From Acidobacteriaceae bacterium (GTDB lineage Bacteria; Acidobacteriota; Terriglobia; Terriglobales; Acidobacteriaceae), in contig JASHYS010000201.1 of NCBI GenBank assembly GCA_030042915.1, positions 1-12,068 of the forward strand: DNA of 12,068 bases. The letters are read 5' to 3'. The translations under genes and the position numbers were made by a program. Positions 5,602-12,068 of the stretch are shown in pieces. Under the pieces are notes generated by a model. That model had not been told where the DNA came from and ran no database searches. It worked only from the letters and a program-made list of their open reading frames with translations. Each line of letters opens with the position of its first letter. Position 1 is the stretch's first letter.

Positions 5602-8600
5602 ATGGCAGAACGACAGATTTTCTTCGACCCGGAACGCAAGCGCTGGAAGCGCCTGCGCCGCGTCCTCGATGCGGCCGCCGTGCTCTCTACGCTGGTCATG
5701 GCCGGCTTCATCTTCAATGTGCTGCGCGGTCAGCACCTGCCCGAGCTCCTGCTTCCGATTCCCAAGCACAACTACCGGGCGCTGCCGGAACCGTCGATCC
5801 TGCTGCACAGTGTGAAGAACCAGCGCCCTGCGCGCCGCAAATCGGGGCGCAAACCCTCCGACATTCCCCTCAACGAGGGCGAAGGTTTGCGCGCCGCCTA
5901 TTACGTACAGGATGACGAAGCCAGCTACTCCTCGCTCAAGGAGCATGTGCACCAGATCGACCTACTCTTTCCACAGTGGCTGCACGTGGACTCGCCGCAA
6001 GGAACGCTGATGATGATGAGCGGCGACAACCTGCACGAGTTTGCGGTGATCCAGGGCGCCACGGTGCACGATCCCGACGACATGAGCAAGGTGAAGCGTG
6101 TGATTGCCGCCGCTCGCACGGACACCGAAATCTTCCCCCACCTCAACAATTACAATCCGCACACGCAAAGCTGGGATGCGGGTGTGGGCGGCGTGCTGGC
6201 CGACGAGCAAAAGAGCGCCGCACTGCGCCAGCAGATCATGCGCTTCCTCTCCGCCTTTCCTGTCTATCGAGGCCTTTCGCTGGACATCGAATCCATCCCC
6301 GATGCAGACGATGGGGCTTACGTCAGCTTCATCAAAGCGCTCTACGCGCAAATGCATCCGCGCAACCTGCGCCTCTACGTCAACGCGGCCGTGGCCACCG
6401 GCGACAAGGACCTCCAAGCCATCGCCGCCAATTCCGATGGCGTGGTGCTGATGAATTACGACCAGCATCAGACCACCAGCGATCCCGGCCCGGTCGCCGC
6501 CCAATCCTGGTTCGTGGCCAACCTGGTGCGCGCTCTGAAGGTGGTGCCCAAGGAAAAGCTCATCTGCGCGGTGGGCAACTACGGCTACGATTGGACGCTT
6601 TCGATTCCCGACAGCAAAGATTCCAAGCATCGCAAGCCACAGGTGGTCTTTACTGAGGATCTTTCTGTCTCCGACGCCTGGGAGCGGGCCTCCGATGCGG
6701 ACGCCGATCTGGGCCTGGACTATGACACCCTCAATCCACACTTCGAATACATCGACGAGGACAACAATCAACGCCACGACGTGTGGTTCCTCGACGGCGT
6801 AACTATACTGAACGAGCTGCGCGCCGCCCGCGAGCTCGGCGTGGAGACTTTTGCGCTGTGGCGCCTGGGCGAGGAAGACAGCTCACTGTGGAATGTATGG
6901 GACTCACCCCGCAGCCCCGATTCGCTGCATGCGCTGGGCACCGTGCAGCCGGGGCACGACGTGGACACCGAGGGCGATGGCGATATTCTGCGCATCACCG
7001 GCCTGCCGCAGCCCGGCCAGCGCAGCGTGCAAATCGATGACGACGAGCCTGACGCGCGCAAAAAGCTCATCGTCGACGAGCATATGGATGTGTATCCGCG
7101 CACCTACACCATCGAGCAGTATGGATACCATCCCAACGAGGTTGCATTAACGTTCGACGACAGCCCCGACCCCACATGGACTCCGAAGATCCTGGACATT
7201 CTGAAAGCCGAGAACGTGAAGGGGACGTTCATGGCCATCGGCTCCGAGGCTGCGCAGCACGTAGGCCTTTTGCAGCGCATCGTCCGCGAAGGTCACGAGA
7301 TCGGCAATCACACCTGGACGCATCCCGACATCAGCGAAATCTCAAACCGCCAGCTCGATCTGGAGATCACACTCACGGAGCGCCTTTTCGAAAGCAAACT
7401 GGGCGTACAGCCGCTCTACTTCCGCCCCCCTTACGACATTGACGAAGAACCCGACACCGACGACGAGACCGCACCCGCCTGGCGCATCCAGCAGATGGGC
7501 TACATCATCATCGGCAGCAAGATCGATACCGACGACTGGGACGAACACCCCCGCAAGACTCCGCAGGAGATTATCCAGTCGGTTTTCGCACAACTCCAAA
7601 CCATGAAGACCAAGCCGCAGTTCAGCGGCTCCATCCTTCTCATGCACGACGGCGGCGGCGACCGCTCAGTTACGGTAGCGACCTTGAAACCGCTGATTGA
7701 GGCGCTCCGCGCCCATGGCTACACCATTGTTCCGGTCTCCGCACTGATGGGCAAAACCACCGCCCAGGTGATGCCGCCGCTCACTTTCTGGCAGCGCATG
7801 CGCACCATTCCCGACTCGATCGCATTCTCGGTTGTCGATATCATCGGCAACTTTATCGTGATGGTCTTCTTCTTCGGCGACATTCTCATGAGCGCGCGCC
7901 TCGTGATCGTCGGACTTTTCGCGGTGATTGACCGCCTCGTCAAGCCTCGTCCCTTCCCCGCAGATGGCTACCATCCGCGAGTCGCGGTGCTCATCCCCGC
8001 CTATAACGAAGAGCCCGTGATCGTCCGCACCATACGTTCCGTGCTCAACTCCGACTACACCAATCTCCACATCATCGTTATCGACGATGGATCAGAAGAC
8101 CGTACGGCTGAAGTGGCCGCAGCAGCCTACAAGCAGGAGATCGCGGCCGGGCGGTTGCAGATTCTTACCAAGAAAAACGAGGGCAAGGCTGCCGCGCTCA
8201 ACTACGCGCTGGCACGCATGAACGACGAGATCTTCGTGGGCATCGATGCCGATACCGTCGTTGCCGCCGACGCCATCTCCAAGCTCGTTCCGCACTTCGA
8301 AGATCCGACCATCGGCGCTATTGCGGGCAACGCCAAGGTGGGCAACCGCGTGGGCCTGTGGACGCGCTGGCAGGCCCTGGAATACATCACCAGCCAGAAT
8401 TTCGAGCGCCGCGCCCTCGACCTGTTCCACGTGGTCACGGTGGTTCCCGGCGCCATTGGCGCGTGGCGCACCGCGCCGGTGAAGGCTGCGGGCGGCTATC
8501 CGGTGAATACGGTCGCTGAAGACGCCGACCTGACCATGGGCCTGCTGGAGCAAGGATTCAAGGTGGATTACGAGGACCGCGCCCTGGCCTACACGGAAGC

Positions 8601-9129
8601 GCCCGCCAATGCCCGGGGGCTGATGCGCCAGCGTTTCCGCTGGTCCTTCGGAACCCTGCAGGCGGTTTGGAAGCATCGCGCCGCGTTCGTGCGCAACAAG
8701 GCCATGGGGCTCTTCGCTCTGCCCAACATCCTGATTTTCCAAATGCTGCTGCCCCTGGTTTCGCCGTTCATCGACATTCTGTTTGCCTGGGGCATCGTCA
8801 ACTTTCTCATCAATCGCCATTACCACCCTGAAGCGGCCTCTGCTGCCAGCTTCCAGAGACTTGTGGTCTACTTCCTCGGCTTCCTGCTTATCGACTTCAT
8901 CACTTCGACGGCGGCCTTCAGCCTGGAACGGCGTCATCCGGCCAACAAAGGCGACATCTGGCTCCTGTTCCACATCTGGCTGCAGCGCTTCGCCTACCGG
9001 CAGCTCTTCTCCGTGGTCCTTTTCAAGACGCTGAAGCGCGCCATCGACGGCAAGCCCTTCAACTGGAACAAACTGGAGCGGACCGCGAGGATGAGCAAAG
9101 GGGCGGCTGCGCTTGTGGAAGTCCGATAG
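5602..9129 (+). CDS. GH18-like hydrolase / polysaccharide deacetylase / GT2 synthase fusion
   Basis: A 1175-residue membrane protein with three enzyme domains, likely making and modifying a beta-linked N-acetylhexosamine polysaccharide. Residues 22-40 form an N-terminal anchor. GH18-like domain about 95-440: YRGLSLDIES (D228, catalytic-type E230), VLMNYD (Y286, D287) and FALWRLGEED (W420). NodB deacetylase about 510-715: TFDDSPD (D519, D520), HTWTHP (metal-binding H570, H574), RPPY (608-611), TDDW (D644-W646), LMHDGGG (H682). Hydrophobic segment 740-776. GT2 domain from about 794: IPAYNEE, DDGS (828-831), DAD (882-884), AEDAD (D974), QRFRW (1010-1014), as in NodC, hyaluronan and PgaC/IcaA synthases. 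Three hydrophobic regions follow (about 1036-1070, 1087-1108, 1120-1142). The anchor predicts the first two enzymes outside and GT2 inside. ATG 5602 (MAERQIFFDPERKRW) is preferred over an in-frame TTG at 5566; its ribosome site is weak. The exact polymer and linkage are unknown. Confidence 0.92.
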   Translation: MAERQIFFDPERKRWKRLRRVLDAAAVLSTLVMAGFIFNVLRGQHLPELLLPIPKHNYRALPEPSILLHSVKNQRPARRKSGRKPSDIPLNEGEGLRAAYYVQDDEASYSSLKEHVHQIDLLFPQWLHVDSPQGTLMMMSGDNLHEFAVIQGATVHDPDDMSKVKRVIAAARTDTEIFPHLNNYNPHTQSWDAGVGGVLADEQKSAALRQQIMRFLSAFPVYRGLSLDIESIPDADDGAYVSFIKALYAQMHPRNLRLYVNAAVATGDKDLQAIAANSDGVVLMNYDQHQTTSDPGPVAAQSWFVANLVRALKVVPKEKLICAVGNYGYDWTLSIPDSKDSKHRKPQVVFTEDLSVSDAWERASDADADLGLDYDTLNPHFEYIDEDNNQRHDVWFLDGVTILNELRAARELGVETFALWRLGEEDSSLWNVWDSPRSPDSLHALGTVQPGHDVDTEGDGDILRITGLPQPGQRSVQIDDDEPDARKKLIVDEHMDVYPRTYTIEQYGYHPNEVALTFDDSPDPTWTPKILDILKAENVKGTFMAIGSEAAQHVGLLQRIVREGHEIGNHTWTHPDISEISNRQLDLEITLTERLFESKLGVQPLYFRPPYDIDEEPDTDDETAPAWRIQQMGYIIIGSKIDTDDWDEHPRKTPQEIIQSVFAQLQTMKTKPQFSGSILLMHDGGGDRSVTVATLKPLIEALRAHGYTIVPVSALMGKTTAQVMPPLTFWQRMRTIPDSIAFSVVDIIGNFIVMVFFFGDILMSARLVIVGLFAVIDRLVKPRPFPADGYHPRVAVLIPAYNEEPVIVRTIRSVLNSDYTNLHIIVIDDGSEDRTAEVAAAAYKQEIAAGRLQILTKKNEGKAAALNYALARMNDEIFVGIDADTVVAADAISKLVPHFEDPTIGAIAGNAKVGNRVGLWTRWQALEYITSQNFERRALDLFHVVTVVPGAIGAWRTAPVKAAGGYPVNTVAEDADLTMGLLEQGFKVDYEDRALAYTEAPANARGLMRQRFRWSFGTLQAVWKHRAAFVRNKAMGLFALPNILIFQMLLPLVSPFIDILFAWGIVNFLINRHYHPEAASAASFQRLVVYFLGFLLIDFITSTAAFSLERRHPANKGDIWLLFHIWLQRFAYRQLFSVVLFKTLKRAIDGKPFNWNKLERTARMSKGAAALVEVR

Positions 9130-9151
9130 GGACCTGACCTGCGCAGCCTCA

Positions 9152-9180
9152 GAAGGGGAACTTTCCCGGGTCCTTCTTTT
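9152..9180 (+). terminator. Probable intrinsic terminator after the fusion gene
   Basis: GAAGG (9152-9156) pairs with CCTTC (9172-9176), with possible inner pairing of GGGAA with TTCCC, directly followed by TTTT (9177-9180). It starts 22 bp after the fusion stop codon and before the VWA gene's ribosome site, so the two genes are likely separate transcripts. Confidence 0.45.
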
Positions 9181-9244
9181 CGGTGGTAAAAAGGATAGAC
9201 ACAGGCAAGCAAGGCTGTTCTCTTCCCCAATATCTCGCGTTTGC

Positions 9245-9251
9245 GAGGAAG
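9245..9251 (+). promoter_or_regulatory. Ribosome binding site fixing the VWA-protein start
   Basis: GAGGAAG lies seven bases before ATG 9259. It favours that start over the in-frame TTG at 9241, which overlaps this site and has no Shine-Dalgarno of its own. Confidence 0.7.
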
Positions 9252-9258
9252 TTTGCTC

Positions 9259-11076
9259 ATGCGTCCGCTCCAGATGGCTTCTGTCGTCGCGGTTCTGCCG
9301 CTGCTCCTGGCGGCATCGGCCGCGCGCACGCAATCCACTCTGCAGCCGTCGCAACCCGCAATTCGCACCGGCGCCAATCTTGTTCTTGTGGATGTTGTGG
9401 CTACCGATCACGAGCAACCGGTGCTGGGGCTCGATCGAAAAGCGTTTCACATCTTTGAAGATGGCAAGGAGCAGGCCATCTCGTCGTTCGAGGAGCATCG
9501 GCCTGGCGCCGCCCTTCCCATTTACATGGCCTCGCCGCTGCCCGCCCATACTTACTCGAATCTGCCGGACTACGCGAAATCGGGCGCGGTGAATGTGCTC
9601 CTTCTCGACGCGCTGAATACGGGCGTAAGCGATCAGATGCGCGTGCGCCAGAAAATGATTGCTTACCTTGCCACGGTAAAACCGGGCACTCCGCTGGCCA
9701 TCTTTGCGCTTTCGTCGCAACTGCGCCTGATAACGGATTTCACTACCGATCCGGCTGCGCTGGCGAAAGAATTGAAGAATCCCAAAGCCACCCCGGGGGA
9801 CTCGCCGTTGCTCGACACGCAACCTACAACTGCGCTCAATGCCTCTCAAGTCGGCGCGGTGGGAAACTCACTCACAGAGCCGATGGGCGGCCCTCCAGCG
9901 CGCGGCGCGGGCCTGAAGAATGTGACCAGCTCCAGTCCGGGCATGGATGCCGTGGGTCAACTGAAGCAGTTCCAGGCGGACCAGGGTGCGTTCCAAACCG
10001 ATGTCCGGGTGAGGATCACGCTCGGCGCCATGCAGCAGCTGGCCGGCTACCTCCGAGGCATCGACGGACGCAAGAACGTCATCTGGTTCTCCGGATCGTT
10101 TCCGCTGACCATCTTTCCGGATTCATCGGCCCCCCTGGAATTCGCAAACGTAAACAGCTACCGCGAGCAGATTGAAAAAACAGCCAACCTGCTGACGGCG
10201 GCGCGCATTGCCATCTATCCCGTGGACGCGCGCGGGTTGATGGTGGCCTCAGAATTCAATGCCACAAACCGGCTGCCTACGCCCCAACAGAACCAGAGCC
10301 TGAACAACGTGAAGGCAGACGAAGACTTTCACAGCGGTCAGGCCTCGATGCAGATGATGGCCGATGAAACTGGAGGCCGCGCTTACCTGGACTCGAACGA
10401 TCTGGATCAGGCAGTGGCTGACGCCGCGAGGAACGGTTCCAGCTACTACACCATCACCTACATGTTGCCCAGCGAGCGCCTGGATGGCAAATACCACAAA
10501 ATTGAGGTTCGGGTGGACGACGAACATAAATTGAAGCTCGCCTACCGGCGCGGCTTTTACGCGGACGCCGCGAACACTCCCTCATCCGGGAGCAACGCGC
10601 AAACCAGCGTGTTTGCGGCGGCCCTGGCTGCCGACGCTCCTGAGGCGACTGCCATCCTTATCAAGGCGCGAGTTTTGCCTGCAGGGGATCCGGTCTTCAG
10701 CGGTGTGAGTCTTCCCGGCGGCTCGCCCGGACAGCACTATGCCACGTTCGCCGGCGCGCCTCACCGCTATATGATCGACCTCACCATCGACCCGAACGGC
10801 CTGGCGTTCAGTACCAAACCCGATGGAGACCTGAAGGCATCGATCGAACTCGGCATGATCGCTTACGGAGTCGACGGCCGCCACCTGAACGACTATGCTC
10901 ATGGATTCGAGCTCGGCTTCAAAGCGGCGCAGGCCGAGAAGCTGAAGGCGACGGGCATTACGGTGCGGCTGCCTTTCGACCTGCCTTCCGGCGATGTGGA
11001 TCTTCGCGTCGGCGTGCACGATCTGAACGCCGACCGCGCCGGCTCTGTCGACATTCCGCTTCAGGTGGCACAGTAG
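9259..11076 (+). CDS. Secreted VWFA-related Acidobacterial domain protein
   Basis: Exported 605-residue protein of the family known as 'VWFA-related Acidobacterial domain' (TIGR03436), abundant in acidobacteria and functionally undefined; VWA folds usually bind proteins. Residues 1-25 form a signal peptide (MRPLQMASVV..., core VAVLPLLLAASA). Next is the family hallmark around 37-78: ANLVLVDVVATD, then FHIFEDGKEQAISSFEE. The VWA-like core runs from about 110: NVLLLDALNT (D117), LAIFALSSQLRLITDF, GRKNVIWFSGSFPL, RIAIYPVDARGLMV, ETGGRAYLDSNDL, then YYTITYMLPSERLDGKYHKIEVRV. The metal-site motif is DALNT rather than the classical DxSxS, which I believe is normal here. A low-complexity Ala/Gly/Pro/Ser/Thr stretch (about 175-230) interrupts the core. 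Residues about 440-605 form a beta-rich C-terminal part rich in Asp and Gly. It probably stands alone: a likely terminator precedes it and a convergent gene follows. Confidence 0.9.
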   Translation: MRPLQMASVVAVLPLLLAASAARTQSTLQPSQPAIRTGANLVLVDVVATDHEQPVLGLDRKAFHIFEDGKEQAISSFEEHRPGAALPIYMASPLPAHTYSNLPDYAKSGAVNVLLLDALNTGVSDQMRVRQKMIAYLATVKPGTPLAIFALSSQLRLITDFTTDPAALAKELKNPKATPGDSPLLDTQPTTALNASQVGAVGNSLTEPMGGPPARGAGLKNVTSSSPGMDAVGQLKQFQADQGAFQTDVRVRITLGAMQQLAGYLRGIDGRKNVIWFSGSFPLTIFPDSSAPLEFANVNSYREQIEKTANLLTAARIAIYPVDARGLMVASEFNATNRLPTPQQNQSLNNVKADEDFHSGQASMQMMADETGGRAYLDSNDLDQAVADAARNGSSYYTITYMLPSERLDGKYHKIEVRVDDEHKLKLAYRRGFYADAANTPSSGSNAQTSVFAAALAADAPEATAILIKARVLPAGDPVFSGVSLPGGSPGQHYATFAGAPHRYMIDLTIDPNGLAFSTKPDGDLKASIELGMIAYGVDGRHLNDYAHGFELGFKAAQAEKLKATGITVRLPFDLPSGDVDLRVGVHDLNADRAGSVDIPLQVAQ

Positions 11077-11112
11077 AACTGCGGAAAGCGAATTCCGGGC
11101 GCCTATATTTCC

Positions 11113-11128
11113 TTCGTCGCACGACGAA
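11113..11128. terminator. Perfect 7-bp inverted repeat between convergent genes, possible terminator
   Basis: TTCGTCG (11113-11119) and CGACGAA (11122-11128) are exact reverse complements separated by CA; as RNA this would be a 6-bp stem with loop GCAC. It lies 37 bp after the VWA-protein stop, and TTGTCATT follows, a poor T-tract. The rest of the 124-bp gap (11077-11200) shows nothing else. It could also be a protein-binding palindrome. Confidence 0.4.
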
Positions 11129-11200
11129 TTGTCATTGCGTGCGTGCCCTGATGGCCACAGCCGGAAGCGCCAGTTCCTTATGCAGCCAGAAGATTCAGCG

Positions 11201-12068
11201 CTAAGCGGCGTCGATGACAACGAGTTTGCTGTCACGCAGGGCTTTGACATCGCGCATGGGCGGCTGGCCGAAGAGGCGGCTGTATTCACGGTTGAACTGG
11301 CTTACGCTCTCGTAGCCGACTTCATAGGCCGCAGTGGTGGCGTCCATTCCGTCCATCAGCATGCGCTCCCTTGCCGACTGTAGCCGTAGCTGCTTCTGGT
11401 ATTGGAGCGGGCTCATGGCGGTCAACGAACGGAACTGATGGTGCAGCGTGGAGACTCCCATTCGCGCGATGGTTGCGAGCTCGTCGATGCGGAGCGGCTT
11501 GGCGAAGTTGGCGCGGAGCCACGCGATGGCTCTGGCTGTTCTGTGGCTGAGGTCTCCGGCAGTGGCGATGGCGCGGAGGCGCACGCCTTGCGGGGTTCGG
11601 AGAATGCGGTAGAGGATTTCCCGATGGACCAAGTGGCTGAGAAACGCGATGTCCTCGGGAGCATCCAGAAGGTCGATGAGTCGAGAACACGCGGCCAGCA
11701 ATCCGGTACTCGTGACCCCGACGGCCAGGCCGTGACGCTGGCCAGAGGCCATGGGCCCGGGAAGATCTTCGCGGCTAAGTACCTCGCGCACAATGGGCAT
11801 GTCGAGGCGGAGGTTCATGGTCAGCATAGGGACCTCTTCAGAGGCCTCGATTATCTGGCTTTCAACGGGCACATCGATCGACGACAGGAGAAAGGATGAC
11901 GCGTCGCAGAGGTAAACCGTTCCTCCGAGGTTGACGCGCTTTCGGCCCTGCACGAAAACCGTGAGGCTGGGCTCATAGAGCGCGCGAAAACATGCCGTGG
12001 GCGTGGCGCGACGAAAAAGCGCGAGGCCAGGGACAGCTGTGGGATTTTCGCCGAGCGCCGGCGCATGC
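11201..12068 (-). CDS. AraC-family transcriptional regulator with AraC_N-type N-terminus, 5'-truncated
   Basis: DNA-binding regulator. The C-terminal part carries two helix-turn-helix units: LRIDELATIARMGVSTLHHQ and AYEVGYESVSQFNREYSRLFG, the latter being the AraC/XylS signature, ending near QPPMRDV. The N-terminal part matches the AraC_N-type sensor domain: YEPSLTVFVQGRKRVNLGG, then SFLLSSIDVPVESQIIEAS and LTMNLRLDMPIV. A GTG at 11953 could be mistaken for the start, but the frame stays open to the right edge and reads PTAVPGLALFRRATPTACF and then RALYEPSLTVF, which is the expected family N-terminus. So the gene runs off the window and at least 38 further residues are present. The stop is TAG at 11201-11203. 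It is convergent with the VWA gene. No target promoter can be named; neighbours to the right, often an oxidoreductase divergent from such regulators, are not visible. Confidence 0.92.
   Translation of the reverse strand, partial: HAPALGENPTAVPGLALFRRATPTACFRALYEPSLTVFVQGRKRVNLGGTVYLCDASSFLLSSIDVPVESQIIEASEEVPMLTMNLRLDMPIVREVLSREDLPGPMASGQRHGLAVGVTSTGLLAACSRLIDLLDAPEDIAFLSHLVHREILYRILRTPQGVRLRAIATAGDLSHRTARAIAWLRANFAKPLRIDELATIARMGVSTLHHQFRSLTAMSPLQYQKQLRLQSARERMLMDGMDATTAAYEVGYESVSQFNREYSRLFGQPPMRDVKALRDSKLVVIDAA

Noticed and set aside
5962..6777. 271-codon minus-strand frame, Val/Ile/Gly-rich, opposite the GH18-like domain
   Set aside because: The hydrophobic composition is a complement effect; the plus strand carries the conserved GH18 motifs.
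8092..9849. 585-codon open frame on the minus strand across the fusion C-terminus and the VWA gene start
   Set aside because: It lies opposite two well-supported domains, is rich in Arg, Gly and Glu without motifs, and crosses a gene boundary and a likely terminator.

Overview
The window looks like chromosomal DNA from an acidobacterium, most likely class Terriglobia. The main reasons are a secreted protein of the 'VWFA-related Acidobacterial domain' type (9259-11076), a three-part GH18/deacetylase/glycosyltransferase fusion of a kind I associate with this phylum, GC-rich codon use throughout, and short palindromic intergenic repeats. No plasmid, phage, transposase, CRISPR or RNA gene is visible. 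The taxonomic call is inference and was not searched.

Layout, left to right: (1) 1-1158 (+), the 3' part of a type II NADH dehydrogenase, cut by the window start. (2) A 152-bp gap holding a three-copy 7-bp tandem repeat and a strong 15-bp palindrome. (3) 1311-2645 (+) seryl-tRNA synthetase (serS), overlapping by one base (TGATG) a 138-residue single-pass membrane protein of unknown function (2645-3061). (4) A 196-bp gap with a chain of small hairpins resembling a degenerate interspersed repeat. (5) 3258-3926 (+), a secreted LolA-like protein. (6) 3951-5384 (-), a multi-spanning GT-C/GT39-like glycosyltransferase, convergent with the LolA-like gene across a 6-bp GC hairpin. (7) A 217-bp divergent promoter region with four ACCGG copies. 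(8) 5602-9129 (+), a 1175-residue fusion: N-terminal membrane anchor, GH18-like hydrolase, NodB-type polysaccharide deacetylase, and a processive GT2 synthase with membrane segments. (9) 9259-11076 (+), the VWA-related secreted protein. (10) 11201 to the right edge (-), an AraC-family regulator whose 5' end lies outside the window.

The most interesting locus is the fusion. It places three activities in one polypeptide: sugar polymerisation (GT2, cytosolic side), N-deacetylation (NodB) and glycan cleavage (GH18), the last two predicted outside the membrane. This matches, in one chain, the division of labour of the PgaB/PgaC poly-N-acetylglucosamine machinery. The divergent GT-C enzyme may belong to the same envelope-polysaccharide programme, but nothing in the sequence proves that. 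The respiratory, translational, lipoprotein-carrier-like, VWA and AraC genes look like ordinary unlinked chromosomal neighbours.
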